Positions 1 through 9,758 of a stretch of DNA of 50,430 nucleotides are shown here, piece by piece (position 1 is the first letter of the stretch; each line of letters begins with the position of its first letter). Source of the stretch: an uncultured Pelagibacteraceae bacterium. Its GTDB lineage: Bacteria > Pseudomonadota > Alphaproteobacteria > Pelagibacterales > Pelagibacteraceae. Under the pieces are notes generated by a model. It was given only the letters and a program-made list of their open reading frames with translations. It ran no database searches and was not told the DNA's origin. The stretch is taken from NCBI GenBank assembly GCA_902610975.1, contig CACLXL010000003.1:91029-141458 (forward strand), in the 5' to 3' direction. The translations under genes were made by a program, and so were the position numbers.

Positions 1-140
<140 letters not shown>

Positions 141-145
141 TTATC

Positions 146-2071
146 TTAGGCGCTTTTTTCTTTATCTTCTTTTACGTCTTCAAAATCTGCGTCTACAACA
201 TTGTCTTTTTCACCAGGTTTAGAATCTTTTGGTCCACCAGCATCTTTGTCATCTTTATTTGGTTTTTGTTGGCTTTTGTATACTGCTTCACCAAGTTTCA
301 TAGAAACTTGAATTAAACTCTGTGTTTTTTTCTTAATATCATCTACGTCAGTGCCTTCTAAAGATTTTTTAAGGTCAGCTATACCACTTTCTATGGCTTT
401 CTTTTCTTCTGCTGAAACTTTATCACCATGTTCTTTTAAACTTTTTTCTGTAGAAAAAACTAAGCTATCAGCCTGGTTTCTAACATCAACGGACTCTCTT
501 TTCTTTTTATCTGCCTCTTTATTAGCCTCTGCATCTTTAACCATTTTTTGAATTTCCTCATCAGATAGACCTCCAGAGGCCTGTATTTGTATTTTTTGCT
601 CTTTACCTGTACCTTTATCTTTTGCGGATACACTTACTATACCATTGGCATCGATATCAAAAGTAACCTCTATTTGTGGAGTTCCTCTTGGTGCAGGTGG
701 AATACCAACTAATTCAAAATTTCCAAGAATTTTATTATCGGCAGCCATTTCTCTTTCACCTTGTAAAACTCTTATAGAAACAGCTGGCTGATTATCCTCT
801 GCAGTTGAAAAAACCTGACTCTTCTTTGTTGGAATTGTAGTATTTTTTTCAATGAGTTTTGTCGATACTCCACCCAGAGTTTCAATACCAAGTGATAATG
901 GGGTAACATCTAAAAGCAATACGTCTTTAACATCACCTTGTAAGACACCACCTTGAATAGCTGCGCCCATAGCAACTACTTCGTCTGGATTAACACTTTT
1001 ATTAGGTTCTTTTCCGAAAAAATTTTTAACAGTCTCGATTATTTTTGGCATTCTCGTCATTCCCCCTACAAGAACTACCTCGTTGATTTCAGCTGCAGAA
1101 AAACCTGAGTCTTTTAAAGCTGTTTTACATGGTTCTAATGTTCTATCAACCAAACTTTGAACTAATGCCTCAAGTTTTGCTCTGGTAAATTTTAAATTTA
1201 AGTGTTTAGGTCCATTTTTATCGGCAGTTATAAATGGCAAGTTAATTTCAGTTTGAGCCGCAGAGGATAATTCAATTTTAGCTTTTTCAGCAGCTTCTTT
1301 TAATCTTTGAAGAGCAAGTTTATCTGTTTTTAAATCAATTCCATTATCTTTTTTAAATTCGGAAGCAAGATATTCAACTATAGCATCGTCAAAGTCTTCA
1401 CCACCTAAGAAAGTGTCACCGTTTGTAGATTTAACTTCAAATACTCCATCACCGATTTCCAAAATTGAAATATCGAAAGTACCACCTCCTAAATCATACA
1501 CAGCAATTTTCTTTCCACCTTTTTTATCTAGCCCGTAAGCAAGTGATGCCGCTGTTGGTTCATTAATGATTCTTAAAACTTCTAATCCAGCTATTTTGCC
1601 TGCATCCTTTGTAGCTTGTCTTTGAGAGTCATTGAAATATGCTGGAACGGTTATTACAGCTTTAGTTACTGCTTGGCCTAAATACTTTTCTGCAGTCTCT
1701 TTCATTTTTTGTAAAACAAATGCAGAGATTTGTGCAGGTGAGTACTTTTTCCCTTTTCCTTCTACCCAAGCATCACCATTATCTGATTTAACTATTTTAT
1801 AAGGGACTTTTGAAATATCTTTTTGAACTGATGGGCCATCAAATTTTCTTCCTATTAATCTTTTTACAGCAAAAATAGTGTCACCTGCATTAGTTACGGC
1901 TTGTCTTTTTGCAGGTTGTCCGACTAATTTTTCATCATTTTCTAAAAAAGCTACTACAGAGGGAGTAGTTCTAGCACCCTCAACGTTTTCTAAAACTTTT
2001 GCTTGCGAGCCATCCATTATAGCTACACATGAATTTGTTGTTCCTAAATCTATTCCGATTACTTTACTCAT
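146..2071 (-). CDS. dnaK: Chaperone protein DnaK (Hsp70)
   Basis: ATP-dependent cytosolic Hsp70 that binds exposed hydrophobic segments of client proteins, working with DnaJ and the exchange factor GrpE. At 641 aa it is the normal family length. The N-terminal nucleotide-binding domain opens with [10 protein letters not shown] (residues 6-15) and carries the phosphate-2 loop ([11 protein letters not shown]) and the adenosine loop ([11 protein letters not shown]). The linker [13 protein letters not shown] leads into the substrate-binding domain, and the tail is charged. The start is supported by TAAGGA (2086-2081) 9 nt upstream of the ATG. It follows grpE after 54 bp, and that gap contains a heat-shock-type promoter, so dnaK-dnaJ can probably be induced separately from grpE. 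Confidence 0.99.
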   Translation of the reverse strand: MSKVIGIDLGTTNSCVAIMDGSQAKVLENVEGARTTPSVVAFLENDEKLVGQPAKRQAVTNAGDTIFAVKRLIGRKFDGPSVQKDISKVPYKIVKSDNGDAWVEGKGKKYSPAQISAFVLQKMKETAEKYLGQAVTKAVITVPAYFNDSQRQATKDAGKIAGLEVLRIINEPTAASLAYGLDKKGGKKIAVYDLGGGTFDISILEIGDGVFEVKSTNGDTFLGGEDFDDAIVEYLASEFKKDNGIDLKTDKLALQRLKEAAEKAKIELSSAAQTEINLPFITADKNGPKHLNLKFTRAKLEALVQSLVDRTLEPCKTALKDSGFSAAEINEVVLVGGMTRMPKIIETVKNFFGKEPNKSVNPDEVVAMGAAIQGGVLQGDVKDVLLLDVTPLSLGIETLGGVSTKLIEKNTTIPTKKSQVFSTAEDNQPAVSIRVLQGEREMAADNKILGNFELVGIPPAPRGTPQIEVTFDIDANGIVSVSAKDKGTGKEQKIQIQASGGLSDEEIQKMVKDAEANKEADKKKRESVDVRNQADSLVFSTEKSLKEHGDKVSAEEKKAIESGIADLKKSLEGTDVDDIKKKTQSLIQVSMKLGEAVYKSQQKPNKDDKDAGGPKDSKPGEKDNVVDADFEDVKEDKEKSA

Positions 2072-2096
2072 AATTATTTTTCCTTAGCATGGACTT

Positions 2097-2124
2097 ATAT
2101 GGGTGTTTTTTTTTCATCTACAAG
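2097..2124 (-). promoter_or_regulatory. Candidate RpoH (sigma-32-like) promoter for dnaK
   Basis: Read on the minus strand, CTTGTA (2124-2119) is followed by a 15-nt spacer and CCCATAT (2103-2097). This resembles the known RpoH consensus (CTTGAA, 13-17 nt, CCCCATnT). The -35 begins one base after the grpE stop codon, and the predicted start near 2090 leaves a leader of about 19 nt holding the dnaK SD. The motif match is seen in the sequence; use by RpoH is inferred. Confidence 0.6.
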
Positions 2125-2125
2125 G

Positions 2126-2707
2126 TTAATTTTTCTCTTTTTTTTCACTTTTTTCTTCATTTTTTGAATTTTTTTTCTTAGCAACCCCCACTAATGCTGG
2201 TCTTAACAACCTCTCACTCAACATATAGCCTGGCTGTATTTCTTGAACGATGGTCCCAATTTCTGAGTTATCATCTTCAATTTCTGCCATTGCTTGATGA
2301 AAATTGGGGTCAAATTTTTTACCATTCACATCAATTTTTTTAATCCCATTTTTTTCAAATATAGAAATTAAATCTTTTTCAATTATGGAAATGTTCTCTA
2401 AAAATTTGTCTAAATCTTTATTTGTTTTTAAAACCTCATCGGTTTTAATTGCATTTTTTGCTCTAGTCAGGTTGTCTAATATCGCCAAACTTTCCTTTGC
2501 AAAATTAAAAGAACCAAATTCAAATGCGTCTTTTATTTCTTTTTCAAATCTCCTTCTTTGATTTTCGATTTCAGCTAAAGATCTTAATAATTTGTCTTCA
2601 GTTTCTTTTAATTTCTTATCTAAACTGGTATCATCCAATTTATTATCGGATGTTTCGCTTTGAAAGGTTTCTTCTTTTTCAACTTTTTTTTCGTTATCTT
2701 CTGACAT
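2126..2707 (-). CDS. grpE: Nucleotide exchange factor GrpE
   Basis: Releases ADP from DnaK to reset the chaperone cycle. At 193 aa it has the usual architecture: an acidic, disordered first ~30 residues, a long coiled-coil region (about 30-115, with the typical ENQRRRFEKE stretch), and a C-terminal beta domain with FDPNFHQAM and VQEIQPGYMLSERLLRPALVGV signatures. The C-terminus is lysine/glutamate-rich. It is the first gene of grpE-dnaK-dnaJ and diverges from rdgB with 44 bp between starts. hrcA, often the upstream neighbour of grpE in alphaproteobacteria, is not here. No SD is visible before the ATG. Confidence 0.97.
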   Translation of the reverse strand: MSEDNEKKVEKEETFQSETSDNKLDDTSLDKKLKETEDKLLRSLAEIENQRRRFEKEIKDAFEFGSFNFAKESLAILDNLTRAKNAIKTDEVLKTNKDLDKFLENISIIEKDLISIFEKNGIKKIDVNGKKFDPNFHQAMAEIEDDNSEIGTIVQEIQPGYMLSERLLRPALVGVAKKKNSKNEEKSEKKEKN

Positions 2708-2751
2708 CTAATTTGCTATATAGTAAATAATTTAAAAAATACTAGGTCAGA

Positions 2752-3330
2752 ATGAAAAAAATATTAATAGGCACACATAATAAAGGTAAATTTAAAGAAA
2801 TTTCGTACTTAATTTCAAAAAAATATAAAAAGATATCGCCAATTTCGCTTAGAATCCCAAGTCCAAAAGAAACAGGTAAAACTTTTTCATCAAATTCGAA
2901 ACTAAAAGCTAATTTTTTTTCTAAATTTGTAGATTACGCTGTTATATCAGATGACTCTGGGTTGTGTATTAAGACTCTTAGTAATAGTCCAGGAATATAC
3001 TCTGCTAGACTTGCCAAGAAAAAAGGAAGCTTTTATAAGGCTATGAAATTTATTCTTAAAAAATTAGAGGGAAAAAAAAATAGATCGGCTACTTTTGTCT
3101 GCAGTCTCTCAATAAAAATCCCCCAAAAAAAATTGGTTACTGTCGAAGGCAAGTTAAATGGAGTTATATCTAAAAAAATATTAGGAAATAACGGATTTGG
3201 ATATGATCCAATATTTATTCCTAGAGGTTACAAAATTACTTTTGGACAAATGACATATTACAAAAAAATAAAACTAGATCATAGATTTTTAGCTTATAAA
3301 AAATTAAAAAAAAAAATTAAAATTTTATAA
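2752..3330 (+). CDS. rdgB: Non-canonical purine NTP pyrophosphatase (RdgB/HAM1)
   Basis: House-cleaning hydrolase that converts dITP, XTP and related deaminated purine NTPs to monophosphates, keeping them out of DNA and RNA. The 192-aa protein has the family nucleotide-binding start IGTHNKGKFKEI (residues 6-17), the metal-binding SDDSGLCI (D67/D68) and GNNGFGYDPIF (145-155). The C-terminus is unusually lysine-rich and replaces the common SHR motif with DHRFLAYKKL. It is divergent from grpE and its last 14 bp overlap the end of the convergent periplasmic-protein gene. hemW, a common downstream partner elsewhere, is not present. Confidence 0.95.
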   Translation: MKKILIGTHNKGKFKEISYLISKKYKKISPISLRIPSPKETGKTFSSNSKLKANFFSKFVDYAVISDDSGLCIKTLSNSPGIYSARLAKKKGSFYKAMKFILKKLEGKKNRSATFVCSLSIKIPQKKLVTVEGKLNGVISKKILGNNGFGYDPIFIPRGYKITFGQMTYYKKIKLDHRFLAYKKLKKKIKIL

Positions 3331-4471
3331 ATTTATTCTTCTCTGTTTTGTAAATATTTAGCTCTTGAACTACTTTTTTATCAGTGAAACTAAAAGTTCC
3401 TATTTTACCTTTTATTTTATTTTTAAATAGAAAATCATTTACAGATCTAATTTCGCCATTTTTTTTCCACGCATAATAAATAAGACCCAATGCATCATAT
3501 GTTAAAATAGTAATTTCGTTGGGATATTTATTAAACTTTTTAAAGTAATTATCATTATATTTTTTAAACTCATCATAATTAATTGATGGATAATAAAGAT
3601 TTTGAATTGAATTTTCGTAAAAAATACTTTCATCGAACCATTGATTTACTGTAGTAAATAAAACTTTTTTTTGATCAACGTCTGTATAGACTAAAGATGT
3701 TAATACACTTTTTAAATTATTTCCAAAGTCAATAATGATAACCGAGTCAAAATTTACTTCTCCCAAAGTGTAAAGTTGCTCCAACTTTTCAAGCTGTCTA
3801 ATTGATTGCTCATCTTCCTTATCCTCAAACATTTTTTTTCTTAATTCTAAATTTTTTTTTCTTTGGGAATAATTAGTTAACTTTTCTATTTCTCCTGTTA
3901 AAACTTCTGGATTTGGATTGTATTTAAAAACTCTTACATTTTCGTAATTAAGCTTTCGAAGTTTTTTTTCTACAAAATTTGTATATTGATTTATGGGAAA
4001 CATTATGACGGTTTTATTTTTTTTTTGTTTTTTTAAAAAATTATTTAAAGTAACTAACTGAGACTCTAAACTTATGCCAACACTAATAATATTATTTGTA
4101 AACTCCGGAGAGACATTAGATGGTGAGATAAAAGTTATATCATTATATTTCTTAGCCTCGACAAAATCCTCGTGACTTATTGGACCTATTATAACATTAG
4201 CGCCCTCAGATTTAATTTCTTGTATTGCGGCATTTAACTTTTCTTTATTATTAAATCCAGCATCTCTAGGTATGATGTAAACATTTTCATCATTTATTTC
4301 ATCCAAAGCTAACTGTAGAGAGTATAAAAGTGAATAACCAAGCTCAGAATATTCACCAGAAAGAGGAGCTAATAAACCTATTTTTAAATTTTCATTTTTT
4401 TCAGAACTAAATGTATTAGAATTAATAAATAATATTAGATAAGATAAAATTATTAAAATTGTTTTTTTCAT
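3317..4471 (-). CDS. Periplasmic LpoA-like protein (type I periplasmic-binding fold)
   Basis: Predicted exported protein of 384 aa with a cleavable-type signal peptide (residues 1-22, KK then a hydrophobic core). The mature part has the fold of branched-chain amino-acid binding proteins: LKIGLLAPLSGEYSELG (about 29-45) and ANVIIGPISHEDF (about 91-103). In the LpoA family this fold belongs to outer-membrane activators of the penicillin-binding protein PBP1A. The identification rests partly on position: it is head-to-head with rsmI, as lpoA is in Enterobacteria. There is no lipobox cysteine, so unlike classical LpoA it is probably soluble in the periplasm. An orphan substrate-binding protein is the alternative; no transporter genes are adjacent. 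Confidence 0.72.
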   Translation of the reverse strand: MKKTILIILSYLILFINSNTFSSEKNENLKIGLLAPLSGEYSELGYSLLYSLQLALDEINDENVYIIPRDAGFNNKEKLNAAIQEIKSEGANVIIGPISHEDFVEAKKYNDITFISPSNVSPEFTNNIISVGISLESQLVTLNNFLKKQKKNKTVIMFPINQYTNFVEKKLRKLNYENVRVFKYNPNPEVLTGEIEKLTNYSQRKKNLELRKKMFEDKEDEQSIRQLEKLEQLYTLGEVNFDSVIIIDFGNNLKSVLTSLVYTDVDQKKVLFTTVNQWFDESIFYENSIQNLYYPSINYDEFKKYNDNYFKKFNKYPNEITILTYDALGLIYYAWKKNGEIRSVNDFLFKNKIKGKIGTFSFTDKKVVQELNIYKTEKNKFIKF

Positions 4472-4474
4472 ATC

Positions 4475-5320
4475 ATGAAACTATCATCAAATAGCTTATA
4501 TATCGTTTCTACTCCTATTGGAAACCTTGATGATATAACATTAAGAGCTATTGAGGTATTGAAAAAATCCGACATTATACTTTGTGAAGATACTAGACAT
4601 TCTTTAAAACTAATGAATCATCTTAAGATTTCAAAAAAATTAGTCTCTTATCATAAGTTTAACGAAAAAAAAGAACTAAAAAATATACTTGGGTATATTA
4701 ATAACGGCAAAATTTTGTCGATAATTTCTGATGCTGGAACTCCATTGCTATCAGATCCTGGCCGTATATTAATTAATGAATGCATTAAAGAAGACATAAA
4801 AATAATTCCAATACCAGGAGTATCCTCCGTCACTACAGCTATAAGTGTTTCAGGTTTTAGTGATCAGTTTTTATTTTATGGTTTTCTTCCAAAAACTGAG
4901 AAAGAATTAGACAAAGTTCTGAGCACTTTATCTAATCAAAAGTTTTCAATTGTCTTTTTTATACCATCTCTCAAAAGTAAATTTTATTTTTATAAATTTA
5001 GAAAATATTTTATAGATAGAAAAATTTTAATTGGTAAGGAAATGACAAAATTACATGAGTTTTTCTTTCGCAGTGAAATTAAAGAACTTCAAAATTTTAA
5101 AAATCAATTGAAGGGTGAATTAACAATAGTAATTTCTGAAAGCGCAAAAAAAAAAGATACCCTAAATAAAGAAAAAATTATCAACAATGCAAAAAAATAC
5201 TTAAAAAAATATAGCGTGAAAGATACAGTTGATCTAATTGTTAAAACAGAAAAACTTACAAAAAATAAAAAAGAAATATACAAATTATGTTTAAAAGTAA
5301 AAGATGAAAAAAATATTTAG
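4475..5320 (+). CDS. rsmI: 16S rRNA (cytidine1402-2'-O)-methyltransferase RsmI
   Basis: SAM-dependent 2'-O-methylation of C1402 in the decoding centre of 16S rRNA. The 281-aa protein carries the family signature STPIGNLDDITLRA (residues 12-25), then CEDTRHSLKL, SDAGTPLLSDPG and IPIPGVSSVTTAISVSGF, typical of the tetrapyrrole-methylase fold. The C-terminal ~50 residues are lysine-rich. The start is fixed because the signature begins only 11 residues in. The start codon is separated by 3 nt from that of the divergent LpoA-like gene, so its promoter must lie inside the opposite gene or the message is leaderless. The 3' end overlaps the next gene by 17 bp. Confidence 0.96.
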   Translation: MKLSSNSLYIVSTPIGNLDDITLRAIEVLKKSDIILCEDTRHSLKLMNHLKISKKLVSYHKFNEKKELKNILGYINNGKILSIISDAGTPLLSDPGRILINECIKEDIKIIPIPGVSSVTTAISVSGFSDQFLFYGFLPKTEKELDKVLSTLSNQKFSIVFFIPSLKSKFYFYKFRKYFIDRKILIGKEMTKLHEFFFRSEIKELQNFKNQLKGELTIVISESAKKKDTLNKEKIINNAKKYLKKYSVKDTVDLIVKTEKLTKNKKEIYKLCLKVKDEKNI

Positions 5321-5882
5321 TATTTTGATTTTTTCTATGTTGGCTTCCTGTACTTCAATAGGACAATTTGGTGCTGGAGTTGATATTACTTTTGATCCTA
5401 GGACAATCGGAATGCAAATCGACGATACCATTATGCAAAAAAATTTAAGTGCTAGATTAGCATTAGCTGATAAAAAATATTTTATTTCAATTAGTTCAGA
5501 GGTTAGAGATGGCAATATATTTCTATCTGGAAAAGTAGATGAACCTGAAGAAAAAATTAAAATTACAAAAATGGCGTGGGAAACTAAAGGAGTAAGATCA
5601 GTTAAAAATGCTATAACTATCAAAGGACAAACCAGTTTCAAAAAAACAGCAAAGGATGTGTTAATAACAAGTCAATTAAGATCAGCATTAATTTTTAACA
5701 AAAAAACAAAAGCGAGAAATTATACCTTAGAAACAATCAATAAAAATATTTATATATTTGGTATTGCAATGGATGAAGCCGAAAAAAAGGAGGTAATTAA
5801 TGAAGCAAATAAAATATATGATGTTAAAAATATTTACCCTTCAATCTATTTGGCCTCTGAATTAAGTAGAAATAAACTTTAA
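5304..5882 (+). CDS. BON-domain lipoprotein (DolP/YraP-like)
   Basis: A 192-aa lipoprotein: basic N-terminus, hydrophobic segment and lipobox L13-A14-S15-C16, so the mature protein begins at Cys16. Two BON domains follow (about 45-115 and 120-190), each ending in a glycine/valine-rich strand such as GNIFLSGKVDE and KNIYIFGIAMDE. In E. coli the double-BON lipoprotein DolP maintains outer-membrane integrity and lies downstream of rsmI/lpoA-yraN-diaA. Here it follows rsmI directly with a 17-bp overlap, suggesting co-expression. Its last 4 bp overlap the end of the convergent maeB. The outer-membrane role is inferred from family and context. Confidence 0.87.
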   Translation: MKKIFSILIFSMLASCTSIGQFGAGVDITFDPRTIGMQIDDTIMQKNLSARLALADKKYFISISSEVRDGNIFLSGKVDEPEEKIKITKMAWETKGVRSVKNAITIKGQTSFKKTAKDVLITSQLRSALIFNKKTKARNYTLETINKNIYIFGIAMDEAEKKEVINEANKIYDVKNIYPSIYLASELSRNKL

Positions 5883-8161
5883 TTAGAGTAATCAATTACA
5901 TCTGATGAATAAGCTGCAATGGAAGCTAAATTCAAAATCTCCGAGGTGCTTGCTCTTAAGGGAGCCACTTCAATGGGAGATCCTAATCCTATAAGCAATG
6001 GGCCGATTAGTTTTCCACCTCCAAAAACTTTCATTAGTTTTGTAGAAATTGCTGCGCTGTGTAAAGCTGGCATAATAAGAATATTCGCATTTCCTACAAT
6101 TTTTGAAAAAGGATAGATGTCTTTATAGATTGGGTTTAAGGCAACGTCAGGCTGCATTTCACCATCAAAATCGAAATCTACTTTCTCTTTTTTAAGCAAA
6201 TCTATTGCATCTCTAACATGTTTAGTATTTTTAGAAATTGGTTTACCAAATGTTGAGTGGGATAAAAAAGCCACTTTTGGATCAAAGCCAAATAATCGGG
6301 CTACTCTCACACAAGATTTTGAAACTTTGACTAATCGTTCTGGCGAAGGAAAGTCTTGAACATTAGTGTCAGCGACAAGTATCGTTTTTCCTTTTAAAGT
6401 AATCATTGTCATTCCAAATATTTCTTCACCAGGTCTTGGTTCAGTCACTTTTTTTAATTTTTCTATCGATGCAGCGTAATGTCGGATATTTCCGGTTACC
6501 ATTGCATCTGCATCTTTACATGCAATCATTGAAGCTCCCCAAGCTATTCTTTCATTTCTAATTAAACGATCAACGTCTCTTTCTAGCTGACCCTCTCTCT
6601 GAAGTTTTTTATACAAATGTTTAACATATTTTTCTCTTTTTTGCTTATCGGTAGAATTGACGATTTCGATTTTATAGTTTTCATCAAAACCTATATTTTT
6701 AAGTTGCTCCTTAATTCTTTTTTCGGTTCCAATAAGTATTGGTGTACCCAACTTATTTCTTCCAAACTCTATTGCGGCTTTCAACATATTCTCGTCTTCA
6801 CCCTCAGCAAAAATTACTCTCTTAGGATTTTTCCTAACTTTTGCGTTAATTCCTTGCATCAAAGACATTGTTGGATCAAGTCTATTAGTAAGTTGATCTT
6901 TGTAGACTTCCAAATCTTCAATTTTTTTTCTTGCCACTCCACTTCTCATAGCAGCCTCTGCTACAGCTGCTGGAATTACACTTATTAATCTAGGGTCAAA
7001 TGTTGAAGGTATTATATAATCTTTTCCATATCTTGGCCTATCTCCACCATAAGCTGAAACAACCTCATCTGGAACATTTTCACGAGCAAGTAAAGCAATT
7101 GCTTTAGCTGCTGCAACTTTCATATCCTCATTAATTTCCTTGGCTCTAACATCTAAAGCGCCTCTAAAAATGTAAGGAAATCCAATCAAATTATTTACCT
7201 GATTTGGATAATCTGATCTACCAGTTGCGACTATTGCATCCGATCTTGTTTCTTGGATTAATTCTGGCTTTATTTCAGGATCAGGATTAGCACACGCAAA
7301 AATTATTGGATTTTTGGACATCGATTTAACCATTTCTTTTGAAACAACGTCTTTTGCAGATAATCCAAGAAAAACATCTGCTCCTTTCATAGCCTGATCT
7401 AAAGTTCGCAGGTCTGTTTCAACAGCATGTGCAGATTTAAATTGATCAATATTTTTTCTCCCTTTGTATATTACACCTTTGCTATCACACATAATGATAT
7501 TCTCATTTTTAACTCCTGAACTTTTAAATAGATTAGCGCAGGCTTGTGCGGAAGCACCTGCACCATTAACAACTACCTTAACTTTTTGAATTTCTTTTTT
7601 AGATATATCTAAAGCATTTATTAATGCAGCAGTCGTGATAATGGCTGTGCCATGTTGGTCATCATGAAAAATAGGAATATCTAATAGCTGTTTTAATTTC
7701 TGTTCAATTATAAAACAATCTGGAGCAGCAATATCTTCTAAGTTTATTCCTCCAAAAGTACCACCAATATTTTTTATTGTTTCAATAATTGAGTCGGGAT
7801 TATTATTGTTTATCTCTATATCAATTGAGTCGATATCAGCAAATCTCTTAAACAAAACAGCTTTTCCCTCCATCACAGGCTTTGATGCTAGAGCCCCTAA
7901 ATTACCTAATCCTAAAATAGCTGAACCATTACTAATTACTGCCACCAAATTTCCTTTGCTAGTATAATCATAAGCCAGGTCAGGATTTTCTGCGATTTCT
8001 TTTACTGGAGCTGCAACTCCTGGAGAATATGCTAAGGAAAGATCTCTTTTAGTCGTGAGAGGTTTGCTTGAATTAACCTCAATTTTGCCTGACTTCCCCT
8101 TTATATGAAAATCAAGTGCTTCTTTATCTGAATAATGATCAATTTCCGTTTTCTTTGGCAT
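5879..8161 (-). CDS. maeB: NADP-dependent malic enzyme with phosphotransacetylase-like C-terminal domain
   Basis: Oxidative decarboxylation of malate to pyruvate with NADPH formation. The 760-aa length matches MaeB hybrids. The malic-enzyme half (about 1-425) shows SLAYSPGVAAPVKEI near residue 43, GNLVAVISNGSAILGLGNLG, the metal/catalytic region IPIFHDDQHGTAI and the nucleotide loop VVVNGAGASAQACA. The second half (about 430-760) resembles phosphate acetyltransferase; in characterised MaeB proteins this domain is regulatory (acetyl-CoA sensing) rather than catalytic. It is monocistronic: divergent from murJ across 70 bp and convergent with the BON gene by a 4-bp overlap. No clear SD precedes the ATG. 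Confidence 0.97.
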   Translation of the reverse strand: MPKKTEIDHYSDKEALDFHIKGKSGKIEVNSSKPLTTKRDLSLAYSPGVAAPVKEIAENPDLAYDYTSKGNLVAVISNGSAILGLGNLGALASKPVMEGKAVLFKRFADIDSIDIEINNNNPDSIIETIKNIGGTFGGINLEDIAAPDCFIIEQKLKQLLDIPIFHDDQHGTAIITTAALINALDISKKEIQKVKVVVNGAGASAQACANLFKSSGVKNENIIMCDSKGVIYKGRKNIDQFKSAHAVETDLRTLDQAMKGADVFLGLSAKDVVSKEMVKSMSKNPIIFACANPDPEIKPELIQETRSDAIVATGRSDYPNQVNNLIGFPYIFRGALDVRAKEINEDMKVAAAKAIALLARENVPDEVVSAYGGDRPRYGKDYIIPSTFDPRLISVIPAAVAEAAMRSGVARKKIEDLEVYKDQLTNRLDPTMSLMQGINAKVRKNPKRVIFAEGEDENMLKAAIEFGRNKLGTPILIGTEKRIKEQLKNIGFDENYKIEIVNSTDKQKREKYVKHLYKKLQREGQLERDVDRLIRNERIAWGASMIACKDADAMVTGNIRHYAASIEKLKKVTEPRPGEEIFGMTMITLKGKTILVADTNVQDFPSPERLVKVSKSCVRVARLFGFDPKVAFLSHSTFGKPISKNTKHVRDAIDLLKKEKVDFDFDGEMQPDVALNPIYKDIYPFSKIVGNANILIMPALHSAAISTKLMKVFGGGKLIGPLLIGLGSPIEVAPLRASTSEILNLASIAAYSSDVIDYSN

Positions 8162-8231
8162 TTAATTTAATGAGTATGTAATATAAAGAATGTAAATTCA
8201 CTATAAATTTATGGCTTAATTTAGATTAAAT

Positions 8232-9758
8232 ATGAACTTGCTATCATCAGCCTCAATTTTCGGTTTTTTTACTCTAATAAGCAGAATTTTAGGCTACTTA
8301 AGAGATATTTTAATAGCTATTTTTTTAGGAGCTTCAATATTTGCTGACGCATTTTTTGTTGCTTTTAGATTACCAAATACTTTTAGGCGTCTTTTTGCAG
8401 AAGGAACATTCAATGCTGCTTTTATACCTAGCTATACTTCATCTAAACTAAAAAGCAAACAGACAGGAAAAACATTTGCTGATGATGTTTTAAGTCTTCT
8501 TGTAATTACATTAATTGTAATTGTGACTCTTGCAGAAATTTTTACACCCCTTTTAGTATATCTAATTGCTCCTGGGTTTATTGCTGACAATATCAAATTC
8601 AACCTTGCGGTTGAATTTACAAGAATTACATTTCCTTTCTTGTTATTTGTAAGTTTATCTTCTTTTTTTTCAGGAATTTTAAATTCTAATAATAAGTTTG
8701 CTGCCGCTGCCGCTGCGCCAATAATTTTAAACATTATTCTGATAATAAGTATTTTGGTCTCTTATTTTCTAGATTTAGATATAGCAAAACAACTCTCCTA
8801 TGGAGTTACATTAGCAGGTATTATTCAATTATTATTCTTGATTTATTTTACTTACAAGTTTTATAAACCAAATTTAAAATTTAATTTTAAAATTTCCCGT
8901 AAAGTAAAATTCTTCTTTAAAAGATTATTGCCAAGTATTTTTTCATCTGGCGTTACTCAAATAAATATTTTAGTAGGTACAATAATTGCATCTTTTCAGA
9001 CAGGTGCAGTCTCATACTTATATTATGCTGATAGAGTATATCAAATTAATTTGGCAATAGCTGGAATAGCGGTTGGAACAGTTTCTTTGCCAGTGCTTTC
9101 AAAAGCATTGAAGTCAAAAAACTTTTCAAAAGTTTCAAATATTCAAAATAAATCTATACAATTATCATTGCTATTATCTATACCTGCAAGTATGGGTTTG
9201 GTGATCGCTGCAGATGAAATAATTAACGGTTTATTTGGTTACGGTTCCTTCACTATAGAGGACGTTAGATTAACATCTAAAGCCTTAATGTTTTTTGGTT
9301 TAGGGGTGGTAGCATTTGCATTAGTAAAAGTTTTATCTAATTTTTTTTTCGCAAGAGATGATACCAAAACTCCATTTTATATTTCTTCTTTTATTGTTTT
9401 CTTAAACGTTGTGATAAGCTTAAGTTTGTTTAATCAAATTGGATTCCTAATAATTCCGATAGCAACTTCTATTTCAACTTGGTTAGGAGTTTTAATTTTT
9501 TTATATTGTTTACAAAAAAGGAGACATTTGCTTCTACAAAATAAATTATTAAATAGTATTTTTAAAATTATTATTTCATCTTTTATAATGGCCTTTGTAC
9601 TTATAGTATTACTAGATAAATTTTCTAGTTATCTTGATTATGCATATACTTATAAGTCAGTTTATTTATTAATTATTGTAGGTTTCGTTGGGATTGTTTA
9701 TTTGATATCTTGTTACTTATTAGGATTATTAAAAATTAAAAATTATAAAACAAATTAG
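8232..9758 (+). CDS. murJ: Lipid II flippase MurJ (MviN)
   Basis: Inner-membrane flippase that moves lipid-linked peptidoglycan precursor to the periplasmic face. The 508 residues form about 14 hydrophobic segments typical of the MOP exporter superfamily. Family signatures include SRILGYLRD near the N-terminus, ADAFFVAFRLPNTFRRLFAEG (about 38-58, with the arginines needed by MurJ), and SFFSGILNSNNKFAAAA. It leads a tight cluster: trpS starts on the base after its stop codon. This murJ-trpS-nfuA order is familiar from alphaproteobacteria. Confidence 0.96.
   Translation: MNLLSSASIFGFFTLISRILGYLRDILIAIFLGASIFADAFFVAFRLPNTFRRLFAEGTFNAAFIPSYTSSKLKSKQTGKTFADDVLSLLVITLIVIVTLAEIFTPLLVYLIAPGFIADNIKFNLAVEFTRITFPFLLFVSLSSFFSGILNSNNKFAAAAAAPIILNIILIISILVSYFLDLDIAKQLSYGVTLAGIIQLLFLIYFTYKFYKPNLKFNFKISRKVKFFFKRLLPSIFSSGVTQINILVGTIIASFQTGAVSYLYYADRVYQINLAIAGIAVGTVSLPVLSKALKSKNFSKVSNIQNKSIQLSLLLSIPASMGLVIAADEIINGLFGYGSFTIEDVRLTSKALMFFGLGVVAFALVKVLSNFFFARDDTKTPFYISSFIVFLNVVISLSLFNQIGFLIIPIATSISTWLGVLIFLYCLQKRRHLLLQNKLLNSIFKIIISSFIMAFVLIVLLDKFSSYLDYAYTYKSVYLLIIVGFVGIVYLISCYLLGLLKIKNYKTN

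Noticed and set aside
6617-6988. 123-codon open frame opposite maeB
   Set aside because: It is an antisense shadow of a clearly conserved coding region and has no recognisable domain.
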